Source: Polyangia bacterium (GTDB taxonomy: Bacteria > Myxococcota_A > Polyangia > Nannocystales > Nannocystaceae). From it: a stretch of 64,000 nt of DNA. The DNA is taken from NCBI GenBank assembly GCA_030429545.1, contig JAUIFF010000003.1:310001-374000 (forward strand), read 5' to 3'. A model generated the notes under the pieces. The model was not told the DNA's origin and searched no databases. It saw nothing but the letters and a program-made list of their open reading frames with translations. The first letter of the stretch is position 1. Each line of letters opens with the position of its first letter. A program made the translations under genes and the position numbers. Positions 12,505 to 21,379 of the stretch are shown here, piece by piece.

Positions 12505-13764
12505 CTAGGCATCGTCGTCGCCCGCCGAAATGATGGTACATACACATGTTGTCGCCGAACCACCGAGGTTGAGCGTTGCCACCGGCCCGCCGAGGGCTGC
12601 CGGGACCTGGTAGTTGCCCGCAGTGCCGCCAACTTGGCGCCAAGCATCGACCACCATCCGCACGCCTGTTGCCCCCACCGGGTGGCCTCCCCCCATGAGC
12701 CCGCCACTCGGGTTGACCGGCAGGGCACCATCGAACAACACCGTGCCGTCTTCGACAAGGCGATAGGCATGCCCGCGCGTGGTCAGACCGAAGTGGTCGA
12801 TGGCCATCAAGTGTGTCGGTGTAAAGCAGTCGTGGACTTCGAGCGCACGTAACTGTTTTGCCGGCTCGGCGATCGCGGCCCGGTTGAGGGCATCGGTAAT
12901 CGCCCCGCGAACCTGGGGAAACAAATACCCACAGCCCCCGCCTGCACGAAAGCGTTCAACCTTGCTGGCAAACGACAACCTATCGGTACGGTGCCCCCAA
13001 CCGCGTATTCGCGGGACGTGAGCGAGGGTGTGCCCACGTTGCTTGGCCCATATCGAAGCAAACCTAGGGCTCGCCAGCAGCAGGGCTGCGGCCCCATCTG
13101 TGAGTTGGCTACAGTCGTGGCGACGGATCCCCGGCACAATCGTGGGGTTGGCCCCGTCGCTGGTCGAAAAATGTGTATCATCAAGCTTCCAACGGCGGGT
13201 TTGGGCCCGTGGGTTGCGGCGGGCATTGGCAAAATTAGATCGCGCCAGGGCGACAAGGTGTTCGCGCCGCAGTCCGCCAAATTCCCGGTAAAGCTCACCA
13301 ACTTCGCCAAATACCCGCGGCCACACAAACTCGACCCCGGCAGTCTCCTGCGGCACCAGGGCGGCGGCGTCGAGGAGGGCCTGGGCCTCGCGCCCGGGCA
13401 GGTTTCGCATCATCTCCACGCCCACAACCAGTGCCAGGTCTGCCCGACCCGACTCGATGCTCGCCATTGCGGCCATCAACGCGACACCACCCGAGGCACA
13501 GGCGGCCTCGTGGCGCCAGGTTGGTGTACCAACAAGTTCAGGGCACGCCTCGACAAGGGCACCACCCAAATGACCCTGGCCGCAAAACCGTTCGCCAACA
13601 AAATTACCGATGTGGGCCGCCCCCACCTGGGTCGCTTCGACCTGGGCTGAGGTGAGCGCCTCCTGGCTGACCTCGCGCAGCATGTCGACAAGCCCCAGGC
13701 CCTCGACCGCCCATTTGCGGGCAAAATCCGTTTGCGCCCCGGCGAGTATGTAGGTCGTTGCCAT
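12505..13764 (-). CDS. Thiolase-like acyltransferase (SCP2-thiolase/lipid-transfer type)
   Basis: About 419 residues from ATG 13764. C89 in EAACASGG is the expected acyl-enzyme cysteine, EVHDCFT holds another typical His/Cys, and PSGGLMGGGHPVGATG is the histidine loop with the GGGHP form found in SCP-x/lipid-transfer thiolases rather than in FadA. The sequence is divergent from the neighbouring thiolase, so the pair is not a recent duplication. It starts 17 bp after the stop of the carotenoid oxygenase gene, which suggests one transcript and a joint role in breaking down an acyl or isoprenoid chain. The substrate is inference only. Confidence 0.82.
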   Translation of the reverse strand: MATTYILAGAQTDFARKWAVEGLGLVDMLREVSQEALTSAQVEATQVGAAHIGNFVGERFCGQGHLGGALVEACPELVGTPTWRHEAACASGGVALMAAMASIESGRADLALVVGVEMMRNLPGREAQALLDAAALVPQETAGVEFVWPRVFGEVGELYREFGGLRREHLVALARSNFANARRNPRAQTRRWKLDDTHFSTSDGANPTIVPGIRRHDCSQLTDGAAALLLASPRFASIWAKQRGHTLAHVPRIRGWGHRTDRLSFASKVERFRAGGGCGYLFPQVRGAITDALNRAAIAEPAKQLRALEVHDCFTPTHLMAIDHFGLTTRGHAYRLVEDGTVLFDGALPVNPSGGLMGGGHPVGATGVRMVVDAWRQVGGTAGNYQVPAALGGPVATLNLGGSATTCVCTIISAGDDDA

Positions 13765-13781
13765 GGTTCTTGTATCGACAA

Positions 13782-15245
13782 CTAGAGTGGACGGGAAAAT
13801 GCCGCGGTGGTCGCCGGAACCCACTCGGCGTGAAATCCCTCGGGGACACGCTGGGGTAAGACCACACGGGCAATCGGTCCATCCGCCGGGCGTTTGGCAT
13901 CAAACACATGGACCTCAGAACGCCCGCTCGCAAACTCACTGACATACGACAGCAGGTAGCCATCATCCTCGGCCGTGGCTCCGTCGCGCGGGGCAAACAC
14001 AACTTCGCCACCGTGCCATCCCTGTGTATACACATGTGATTCGCTGGCACCGCGCTCGAGGTCGTACTTGACAAAGCCGTCGAACAACAGGGTGTTCCCG
14101 GCCTGAACCCGTGGGTTGTAGCTATAGCGCGAGCGTGCCCCGAGGTAGCGGTCGTTGATCCGCGGAAACTCGGTGAGCGTGTCGTCGAGCCGCCCCTCGG
14201 AGACCTGGCCGGTCTTGCGGTTGAGAACCCAGCGGTAGAGGTAGGGCTCGATTCGCAGGTGGGCAAGGGTTGGAACTTTCGGTGCATCTGCACGGATATT
14301 TGGATCGCCCGCCAACGGGTCGGCGATGCGACAACCCACCAGGACAACCTCGTCCCCCTGCTCCCAGGCGTTGATCGTATGGTACATATAGCAGGGCTTG
14401 GCGGCAAACCAGGTGACGTCGGCACGCTCGTCCGGGGTTGCGCCTCGCTTTGGAGCTGTCCGTGAAACCAGGCCAAATCGGGTTGGTTGATCGCGCTCAA
14501 ACACAACCTTCTCGTGACCTGTCCCCGGGCGCGAACGATCGACGCGCATGGCCGGGTCGATCAACACCGCGAAGTTCTCGGTGATCGCCAGGTCGTGTTG
14601 CAGGCTCGGTCCCGGTAGATCGACGGCGACCTGGTACTCGAGTTCCCCCGTGGCGTCGACACTGCCCACCGTCAAAAATGGCGGACGCGGACCGTAGTCG
14701 ATAAACACCATCTGGCCGCTGCGCGGATCGATTTTGGGATGGGCCGTCATGCCCCGCCGCAGCTTGCCGCGATAATCTTGTATACCCATCGTATTGAGAT
14801 CGGGCAGCGACAGCGCGTAGACATCTCCGCCCATCCACCATAGCGCGAGCAGTTGCCCGGCGTGGTAGACGATGTCGGTATTGCCCGTGTTTTTAAACGG
14901 ACCGCCCGGCAACTTGGGATTGGGTCGCTCGAGCAGTCCGGCGTAAACCGCCTCACCAGCTTCGCGCTCGACCGCGAGCCCACGGGTTTGGACCAGACGA
15001 TTGCGATAGGTCGCTTGCCCGCCCCCAATGGTCAGCGCGTGGATCATTCCGTCGCCGTCAAACCAGTGGTAGCGGCCCTTGGGCCGATAGACCGGGTTCG
15101 CGCCGGTCCGCACAAACACCCCGGCGAAGTCGGTCGGCAACTCGCCAATCACCTGCAGGTCGCTGGCGTCGCACTCACGCTCGACCGGTGCGAAGTTTCC
15201 GAGCAGATAGGGGTTTTTTCCTGGGGATGTGGGGAGGTCGGGCAC
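13782..15245 (-). CDS. Carotenoid oxygenase family protein (RPE65/CCD type)
   Basis: About 487 residues. The N-terminus NPYLLGNFAPV, then GVFVRTGANPVY and HWFDGDGMIHAL are family hallmarks. The four iron-binding histidines can be placed in TAHPKIDP, LQHDLAITE, YHTINAWEQGD and FHAEWVP near the C-terminus. Members cleave carotenoids or stilbenes at a double bond using ferrous iron and oxygen. The frame stays open upstream to 15656, but that part runs antisense to a lipoprotein gene and has no homology, so I take GTG 15245 as start. It probably heads a cluster with two thiolase-like genes, which could process the cleaved chain. Confidence 0.85.
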   Translation of the reverse strand: MPDLPTSPGKNPYLLGNFAPVERECDASDLQVIGELPTDFAGVFVRTGANPVYRPKGRYHWFDGDGMIHALTIGGGQATYRNRLVQTRGLAVEREAGEAVYAGLLERPNPKLPGGPFKNTGNTDIVYHAGQLLALWWMGGDVYALSLPDLNTMGIQDYRGKLRRGMTAHPKIDPRSGQMVFIDYGPRPPFLTVGSVDATGELEYQVAVDLPGPSLQHDLAITENFAVLIDPAMRVDRSRPGTGHEKVVFERDQPTRFGLVSRTAPKRGATPDERADVTWFAAKPCYMYHTINAWEQGDEVVLVGCRIADPLAGDPNIRADAPKVPTLAHLRIEPYLYRWVLNRKTGQVSEGRLDDTLTEFPRINDRYLGARSRYSYNPRVQAGNTLLFDGFVKYDLERGASESHVYTQGWHGGEVVFAPRDGATAEDDGYLLSYVSEFASGRSEVHVFDAKRPADGPIARVVLPQRVPEGFHAEWVPATTAAFSRPL

Positions 15246-15351
15246 CTGCGCAGTATACCGGAGACCCGGGTTGTCGCGCAGGTGAACACCTGATCTCCCC
15301 GGACCATATACATGTCTTTTTAGACAGGTATTATAGACGAGGGAGTTGGCC

Positions 15352-17529
15352 GTGGATCTACGTTTGCAATCGTCTTCGCTTGTCCTGTTTATCGGGCTGT
15401 TTGCCCTCGGTGTCGCCTGTTCGGGCGATGGCACCGCAACTGGCGGAACCGACTCGGATACCCAGTCGTCGGCAACCATGGGCTCGACCGTCGATCCGAC
15501 CTCGAGCAATACCGACGCGACCGATCCCACCGGGACCATGACGACCGCGGGTCCAGGTACCGATTCGATCGGCACAATGGGCACCGACTCAGACACCACC
15601 GACGGCACCGACACCTCGATGCCGACGACCATGGACCCGACCACTGCAGGTACCACCGTAACTAGCTCGGGGACCGATACCGAGGACGACCCGGTGGTGG
15701 CCGTGTCGATCGAACCTGTTGATCCCGTGTTGCATATCTACGACGGTATGCTGCCCGACCCCGTCGACTTTAAGGCGATTGGCATGACGATGGGTGGCGA
15801 CGAGGTCGAGCTCAGCGGTACTTGGACATACACCAACCTCGACATCGCTACGATCGGTGAGCAGACCGGGCAGTTTGCCGCCAACGGGCAGGCGGGTGGC
15901 GTGGGTACGGTTGCCTTTGATGCCGGTGGCGGGCTCCAAGCCGCGACCTCGGCCACCATCAAGATGCACATTACCGACGACCCGGGCATCGATCCGGAGA
16001 TCAAAGACGACTTTGGTGGTGCTGTCGATCCGGACCCGTCGATGACCCTGGTGTACCCCTACAACGAAACCGTTTTCCCGCGCGGGCTGACCGGGCCGGT
16101 GATTCAGTGGAACGGCGGCAATCCAAACGACACCTATTACATCCACGCCGAGAGCGAGACGTTTGAGTTCGAGGGCTGGGGCCAGGTTCCGCCACCTTCG
16201 CGGTACAGCTTTCCGGCGATGCCGACAGACGTTTGGCTCAAGCTGACGGCCTCGACGGAGGGCACGATCCAGGTCGATATCCAGCGTCACGATGGCAACC
16301 AAGCCTACCTCGCCGAGACCCAAACCTGGACGATTGCCCCCGCCAACCTGACCGGGACGATTTACTACTGGGAGATCAATACTGGCAACGTGGTGCGGCT
16401 CAAGCCCGGCGACACCGGCCCCGAAAACTTTATCCAAAAACCCCCAGGTATCTCCTGTGTGGCCTGTCACTCGGTGTCGAAAGACGGCTCGACGATCGCC
16501 GCGTCGTTTCACGGAGGCTGGAGCCCGTGGGGCACGATCGACTCGGGCTCCGGTGAAGTCCTGCACAACTCCGAAATATCGTCTGGCTTTCAGGCCATCT
16601 CACCCAACGGCTCGCACGTGCTGTGGGGACACTGGGACAACGGCGGGTTTGGGACCGACAACAAGCTCTCGCTCAGCGAGTACAACTCGAATACCGAGCT
16701 CGCGGCCCTCACGGTCAATGCCCCCGGCACCCCGAGCCACCCGGCGTGGTCGGGCGACGGCGAGAAGGTTGCGTTTAGCATGCGCACCGATGGCAACGGC
16801 CTCGACTTTACCCAAAGCAACCTGTGGATCACCGGCGTCGATCTGATGAACCCGAGCTTTTTCGACGCCACCGAAATCGTCGTGAAATCCCAGGACTTGC
16901 CAACCACGACCTTCCCGACGTTTAGCCCAGACTCGCAGTGGATCGCCTTTGAACGCGCCAGCCAAGCGCGTGCCCGCGGTGGCCGGGGCGAGATTTGGAT
17001 GACCAACCTCGACGGCTCGACGATGATGCGCCTCGACCGGGCCAACGGACTCGGTGCAATTACACCGGAACAGCAGCAGACCAACTTTGAGCCGACGTTT
17101 ATGCCGGTGTCGGTGGGCGGCTATTTTTGGCTGGTGGTCGGTTCGGAGCGGCAGTACGGCAACATCCTGACCGACACCAACCCGAACTCGCGGCGCAAGC
17201 AGCTGTGGGTGACGGCGATCAAGGCCAATCCGGAGCCGGGCGAGGACCCGAGCAACCCGGCGTTTTGGCTGCCGGGCCAGGAGCTCGACAACCAAAACAT
17301 GCGCGGTGAGTGGGCCCTGAGTCCGTGTAAAAACCTCGGTGAGTCGTGCCAAGCCGGGTTCGATTGCTGCGATGGATTTTGCTACTCGGAGCAGGAGGGC
17401 GAGGATCCGATGTGCCAGGAGACGCCGATGGGATGTTCGCAACTCGGCGATGCCTGTGAGGAGGCCAGCGACTGCTGTGACGAGCAGGCGACCTGTACGT
17501 TTGGGTTTTGCACGATCATCCCGGGTTAG
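15352..17529 (+). CDS. Secreted lipoprotein: TSD-rich tether, c-heme motif, TolB-like propeller, Cys-rich tail
   Basis: About 725 residues. GAGGGAG precedes GTG 15352 (a TTG two codons earlier is possible). The lipobox LGVACSG is followed by about 90 residues of Thr/Ser/Asp/Gly tether. A single CVACH (about residue 368) is a covalent heme c site. PD40/TolB-like strands follow, with repeated WIAFERASQ and GEIWMTNLDG blocks. The last 60 residues carry spaced cysteines (CQAGFDCCDGFC, CEEASDCCDEQATC) of granulin/dickkopf style. The function is unknown; an outer-surface redox or binding role is plausible. Its last 14 bp overlap the convergent acetyltransferase gene. Confidence 0.8.
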   Translation: MDLRLQSSSLVLFIGLFALGVACSGDGTATGGTDSDTQSSATMGSTVDPTSSNTDATDPTGTMTTAGPGTDSIGTMGTDSDTTDGTDTSMPTTMDPTTAGTTVTSSGTDTEDDPVVAVSIEPVDPVLHIYDGMLPDPVDFKAIGMTMGGDEVELSGTWTYTNLDIATIGEQTGQFAANGQAGGVGTVAFDAGGGLQAATSATIKMHITDDPGIDPEIKDDFGGAVDPDPSMTLVYPYNETVFPRGLTGPVIQWNGGNPNDTYYIHAESETFEFEGWGQVPPPSRYSFPAMPTDVWLKLTASTEGTIQVDIQRHDGNQAYLAETQTWTIAPANLTGTIYYWEINTGNVVRLKPGDTGPENFIQKPPGISCVACHSVSKDGSTIAASFHGGWSPWGTIDSGSGEVLHNSEISSGFQAISPNGSHVLWGHWDNGGFGTDNKLSLSEYNSNTELAALTVNAPGTPSHPAWSGDGEKVAFSMRTDGNGLDFTQSNLWITGVDLMNPSFFDATEIVVKSQDLPTTTFPTFSPDSQWIAFERASQARARGGRGEIWMTNLDGSTMMRLDRANGLGAITPEQQQTNFEPTFMPVSVGGYFWLVVGSERQYGNILTDTNPNSRRKQLWVTAIKANPEPGEDPSNPAFWLPGQELDNQNMRGEWALSPCKNLGESCQAGFDCCDGFCYSEQEGEDPMCQETPMGCSQLGDACEEASDCCDEQATCTFGFCTIIPG

Positions 17530-18043
17530 TCCCGAGCGACTCGGGAGGCGGCTTCGGGTGTACCAGCTTGCGCCCGAAGATCGCCACGTCGTAGCGCTGC
17601 CCGTCCATTTCGACCACACCGGGCAACAGCCCCCAGCGGTCAAAGCCAAACTTTTGGTTGAGCCGGATACTCGCCGCATTATGTGCAAATACAAGCGAGA
17701 TCACCGTGTCAACGCCGACGCCGGGAGCACGCTCCAAAATCGCCGCACGCAGCTGTGAGCCCAACCCGCGGCCGTGGTAGCGCGTGGCGATATACGTGCT
17801 GACCTCGGCGGTCGGCCGGTAACCGGCGCGACTGTGGTAGGGCGCCAGGCTGGTCCAACCGACGACCTCCGCATTTGGTGTATAGGCAACGACTATGGAC
17901 AGTTGGCGCGCGAACCACTCGCGCCGGGCGTCAACCGTAACTTCGCTGAGGTCGGCCGAAGCCTGGCGGCCCGCAATCGCTTGATTGTAAATACCGACAA
18001 TTGCCGGGAGGTCCACACGTGTCGCATCTCGCAGGTGAAACAT
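17516..18043 (-). CDS. GNAT N-acetyltransferase (phosphinothricin acetyltransferase-like)
   Basis: 175 residues from ATG 18043. The order AIVGIYNQAIAG, VVGWTSLAPY, AEVSTYIATRYHGRGLGSQL (with the RGxG acetyl-CoA loop) and IRLNQKFGF matches the Pat/YncA group that acetylates phosphinothricin, methionine sulfoximine or related small amines. The C-terminus is about 15 residues longer than typical and overlaps the 3' end of the convergent lipoprotein gene by 14 bp. A frame open further upstream to 18166 encodes Cys/Arg-rich residues with no homology and is not counted. The substrate is uncertain. Confidence 0.85.
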   Translation of the reverse strand: MFHLRDATRVDLPAIVGIYNQAIAGRQASADLSEVTVDARREWFARQLSIVVAYTPNAEVVGWTSLAPYHSRAGYRPTAEVSTYIATRYHGRGLGSQLRAAILERAPGVGVDTVISLVFAHNAASIRLNQKFGFDRWGLLPGVVEMDGQRYDVAIFGRKLVHPKPPPESLGTNPG

Positions 18044-18184
18044 CGGTTTTGTCACGCAGCGACGATACCGGACACAGGGCCGGGAAGCATGGTTGGCGAA
18101 CACCGCACAAACGGGCTTTTGTAACCACTTCGGCCGCTTCAACTTGTCACAATCGGTACACATCAACGTGGTAGCCTGCCCGCC

Positions 18185-20242
18185 ATGGATAGGCGCAGCT
18201 TATTGTTCATCGTCGGGTTTGCAGTTGCTTGTGGGGACGGCGACGTCACCTCCGAATCTGCAAGTGAGAGCCAAACAGGGGCCGAAACAAGCACCTCCGA
18301 TTCGGCCTCTGACACCGATTCATTGACCGGCACGATGTCGGCTTCGGAAACCGAAGACCCCACTGCCGGTACCGAAGGCATGACCGATTCGGGATCGACC
18401 GACCCAACCACGGAAGGGCCGACCACCGACCCTTCGACCACCGATCCTTCGACCACCGATCCCTCGACCACCGACCCCTCGACCACCGATCCCTCGACCA
18501 CCGATCCCTCGACCACAACGTCGAGTGACCTGTGTGAACTCACCCCACCCGAGGCCGGCGATATCCCGGTTGTCGAGGCCTGTGAGGGCGAAGAGGTGAT
18601 GGAGGTCATCGACCCGTGGAACTTTAGTGTGGAGTGGCAGTACACCATCGCCGGCAACGGCTCGATCACCATGCCGGCGGTTGGCAACGTCACCGACGAC
18701 AACAACGACGGCATGATCAACGGTGACGACTTGCCAGACATCGCCATCACCGGCTGGACCTCGGGCACACTGGTCCTGCTCCATGGTGACGGCAGCGGGG
18801 TGATCTACACGCTCAACGGCATCAAGGGCAACGCCGGGGCGGCGATTGCCGATGTCGACAGCGATGGCGAACCCGAGGTCCTGGCGTTCTTGTCGAACAA
18901 CTCGGTCATTGCGGTCGACCACAGTGGCAACATTGAGTGGACCTCACCGGCCCTCCCCAACATCTCGAATTACCCGCAAATCGCCGTGGGCGACCTCGAC
19001 ATGGATGGCGACCCCGAGGTTATTGCAGATACAGCGATTCTCGAGGGGGCCACCGGGGCGCTCAAGACCTCACTCAACGCGACCGGACCGTGGCGTACCC
19101 CGGTTGTCGCCGACATCGACCTCGACGGCCACCAGGAAATCATCCTCCACAGCGGCGTGTTCTCGAGTACGGGGGCCAACCTGTGGACTATCCCGGGCTC
19201 GGGTTCGGCTTCGTTTGCCGCGGTCGCCAACATCGACGACGACGACTTTGCCGAGGTGTTTGTCAACTACGGCAACAACATGTACGTGCATGAGCACGAC
19301 GGCACGCCGATCACCAACTGGCCGATCCCCAACAACACCAACCTGTCGGGCCCGCCATGTATGGCCGACTTCGACGGCGACGGCGAGGTCGAGATCGCGG
19401 TCCCGGCCGGCTCGCAGTTTGACATGATGGAGGTCGACGGCACGCTTATCTGGCAATCGCCGATCAACGACTCCTCGGGTGCGGCCGGTTGCTCGGGCTA
19501 CGATGTCAACGGCGACGGCACCTACGAGGTGATGTTTGCCGACCAGCAGTTTTTGCGGATCTACGACGGGCCCACAGGTACGGTCGTCTACGAAAATGGC
19601 ACGCACAACTCGGGCACCGTGTGGGAATACCCGGTGGTGGCCGATGTCGACGGCGACGGTTCGGGTGAAATCATCGTGGTGTCCAACGGCGGCCAGGTCT
19701 TGGGCGTGACGATTTTTGGCCACGATGGCGACGGTTGGGCAGCCGCCGGACCGGCCTGGCCGATCCACGACTTCGCCGTGACCAACATCGGTGCCGATTG
19801 CAGCATCCCGCAGGAGCCCGAGCCCTCGTGGCTGACCCACAATGTGTTTCGCGCGCGGCCGGTTGTCGACAAACCGGCCCTACCCGACCTCCTGGTGACG
19901 ATCCACGAGATTTGCAAGTCCTGCTCGACCGACGAAGTTCACGTGACCTACCAGGTTTGTAACCAAGGTGGGCTCGATGTCGACGCCGGCCAAATCCTCA
20001 GCCTGTTTGCCGTCGACATGGGCATGGAGACACTGATTGAAACCCAGACACTTCCGGCCATCGGCTCGGGTGTATGTGCAACGGGTGACATGTTTGTGTT
20101 CGACCCCGCCCTGCTCGGCGACGGTGGCATTGTGGCTCGCCTGTACGACGATGGCATGGGCAGCGAGCCCGACATCGAGTGCGACCTGACCAACGACCAA
20201 GACGCGGCCGAGCTCACTGGCTGCGACGATGCTCCGGGCTAG
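18185..20242 (+). CDS. Lipoprotein with FG-GAP/VCBS beta-propeller
   Basis: 685 residues from ATG 18185. A short signal ends at C16 in FAVACGD. Residues about 20-115 form a Ser/Thr/Asp tether including six STTDP repeats. The body holds repeated calcium-binding style loops: VTDDNNDGMINGDDLPDI, IADVDSDGEPEVLA, VGDLDMDGDPEVIA, VADIDLDGHQEI, MADFDGDGEVEIAV and VADVDGDGSGEIIV, the pattern of integrin-alpha-like FG-GAP propellers. The C-terminal about 120 residues form a separate beta-domain with paired cysteines. Likely a calcium-dependent surface adhesion or binding protein. An intrinsic terminator follows the gene. Confidence 0.85.
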   Translation: MDRRSLLFIVGFAVACGDGDVTSESASESQTGAETSTSDSASDTDSLTGTMSASETEDPTAGTEGMTDSGSTDPTTEGPTTDPSTTDPSTTDPSTTDPSTTDPSTTDPSTTTSSDLCELTPPEAGDIPVVEACEGEEVMEVIDPWNFSVEWQYTIAGNGSITMPAVGNVTDDNNDGMINGDDLPDIAITGWTSGTLVLLHGDGSGVIYTLNGIKGNAGAAIADVDSDGEPEVLAFLSNNSVIAVDHSGNIEWTSPALPNISNYPQIAVGDLDMDGDPEVIADTAILEGATGALKTSLNATGPWRTPVVADIDLDGHQEIILHSGVFSSTGANLWTIPGSGSASFAAVANIDDDDFAEVFVNYGNNMYVHEHDGTPITNWPIPNNTNLSGPPCMADFDGDGEVEIAVPAGSQFDMMEVDGTLIWQSPINDSSGAAGCSGYDVNGDGTYEVMFADQQFLRIYDGPTGTVVYENGTHNSGTVWEYPVVADVDGDGSGEIIVVSNGGQVLGVTIFGHDGDGWAAAGPAWPIHDFAVTNIGADCSIPQEPEPSWLTHNVFRARPVVDKPALPDLLVTIHEICKSCSTDEVHVTYQVCNQGGLDVDAGQILSLFAVDMGMETLIETQTLPAIGSGVCATGDMFVFDPALLGDGGIVARLYDDGMGSEPDIECDLTNDQDAAELTGCDDAPG
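18421..18517 (+). repeat. 15-bp tandem repeat encoding STTDP units
   Basis: Six near-identical 15-bp units encode the lipoprotein tether. They differ by a few silent T/C changes, consistent with slippage expansion and then drift. Confidence 0.9.
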
Positions 20243-20264
20243 CAGCTCACCGCACCAACCAAAA

Positions 20265-20306
20265 CAACAAGACCCGGCCATGTCGCAGTGGCCGGGTCTT
20301 ATTGTT
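20265..20306. terminator. Bidirectional intrinsic terminator
   Basis: The inverted repeat GACCCGGCCA (20271-20280) and TGGCCGGGTC (20289-20298) has an 8-nt loop and is flanked by AACAA and TTATTGTT. It sits between the convergent propeller lipoprotein gene and the leftward gene ending at 20322. Confidence 0.9.
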
Positions 20307-20321
20307 GGGCGAACCGAATGA

Positions 20322-21362
20322 CTAGCTGGCGCGCGCTTGCCGGGCCATGTCCATGAAGTTCTCGGGGATCTGGCCCTGCTGGCTCAGGGCCATGAGGGTG
20401 CTAAAAATCTGCATGCCATAAAGCCGCACAACCCAGGGGAGCTGCTCGGGGGTGTCGCTTTGGCGCAGCTGGGTGGCGAGCTCGAGCACAGCCTTTGCAT
20501 CTGCATCTTTTTCGTCGAGCCACAGGCCGATCGCGGCGTCGTCGAGCAGGTTGGCGACCGCCCCGGCGAGGCTTTTGCGGATCTCCTCGTTGCCCTTGGC
20601 GTTTTCCATGAGCAGGCTTTCACGCTCGGTCTCCGGGGTTTCCTGGTCGAGGTCGGGCTTTTGCTCGTTGACCTTCTCGAGCACCGGCTGCATGTCGAGC
20701 ACCGGCGGCCAACGGTTGACACCGGCAGCCATCAGCAGGGCGTCGGTTTTGTCGGCGATCGGGGTGGCTTCGATGTCGGCAAGCAGCTCGCCAATGAAGT
20801 TTTTCGGGCGCTCGCTCGGGTCGTCGCCGAGTTGCTCGAGCAGGTCGTTGAGGTCGCTGCTCACCGGGTTGCCGCCGGCGATCGTCTGGTTGCGACCCCA
20901 ACGCACACGGGCCTTGGCCCAGTCGACGGGGACCTTGCGGTTGGGAAACCGCCGTGTCCAATCGCGGGTGAGCCGGGTGCGCTGGCCGTCGGTTTGCACG
21001 TAGCCACCGAAGTCGGCGATCTGGTCGGCACCGTTGAGTGTACACAGAACCAAAATGCCGCGGCTGTCGGGGTCGGGAAGCGTGAGCATGATGCGGGTCA
21101 TGCCGGGCATGCCCATCAGGTCGACCATGGCCGTCGGCTCGAGCTCGCCGCGAAGGTCGTCGAGCGATCCGGTTTGCCAGGCGCGGGCAGTCGCGGCATC
21201 GGGAATCTCAACCCCGCGCGAGCGCAGCTTGTGGATGGCCTTGCGCGCGGCCTTGCGTACCTTCTTGTCGCTGTGGTCCTGCAACGTCACCAGGGCAGCG
21301 GCATCCTGGGCTTTGACGAGGTTGGGAATCGACTCGAGAATTTGCTTGGGGCTATCGGCCAT
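20322..21362 (-). CDS. Conserved-looking hypothetical protein with HEAT-like N-terminus
   Basis: 346 residues from ATG 21362. I do not recognise the family. Residues 20-55 (KAQDAAALVTLQD then KKVRKAARKAIHKLRSRG) look like one HEAT/ARM-type helix pair. The middle is a mixed alpha/beta region (TRIMLTLPDPDSRGILVLC), and the C-terminal third is helical and acidic. There is no signal peptide, so it is probably cytoplasmic. It is the last gene of a tight leftward run: 17 bp separate it from the sulfatase-fold gene. One iterated palindrome lies within (20496). Confidence 0.6.
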   Translation of the reverse strand: MADSPKQILESIPNLVKAQDAAALVTLQDHSDKKVRKAARKAIHKLRSRGVEIPDAATARAWQTGSLDDLRGELEPTAMVDLMGMPGMTRIMLTLPDPDSRGILVLCTLNGADQIADFGGYVQTDGQRTRLTRDWTRRFPNRKVPVDWAKARVRWGRNQTIAGGNPVSSDLNDLLEQLGDDPSERPKNFIGELLADIEATPIADKTDALLMAAGVNRWPPVLDMQPVLEKVNEQKPDLDQETPETERESLLMENAKGNEEIRKSLAGAVANLLDDAAIGLWLDEKDADAKAVLELATQLRQSDTPEQLPWVVRLYGMQIFSTLMALSQQGQIPENFMDMARQARAS

Positions 21363-21379
21363 GTCGACCGCGGCTTTTA

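Noticed and set aside
15246..15656. N-terminal extension of the carotenoid oxygenase frame
   Set aside because: It runs antisense to the lipoprotein tether, is Val/Ser/Pro-rich as a shadow of TSD repeats, and lies before the family's normal N-terminus.
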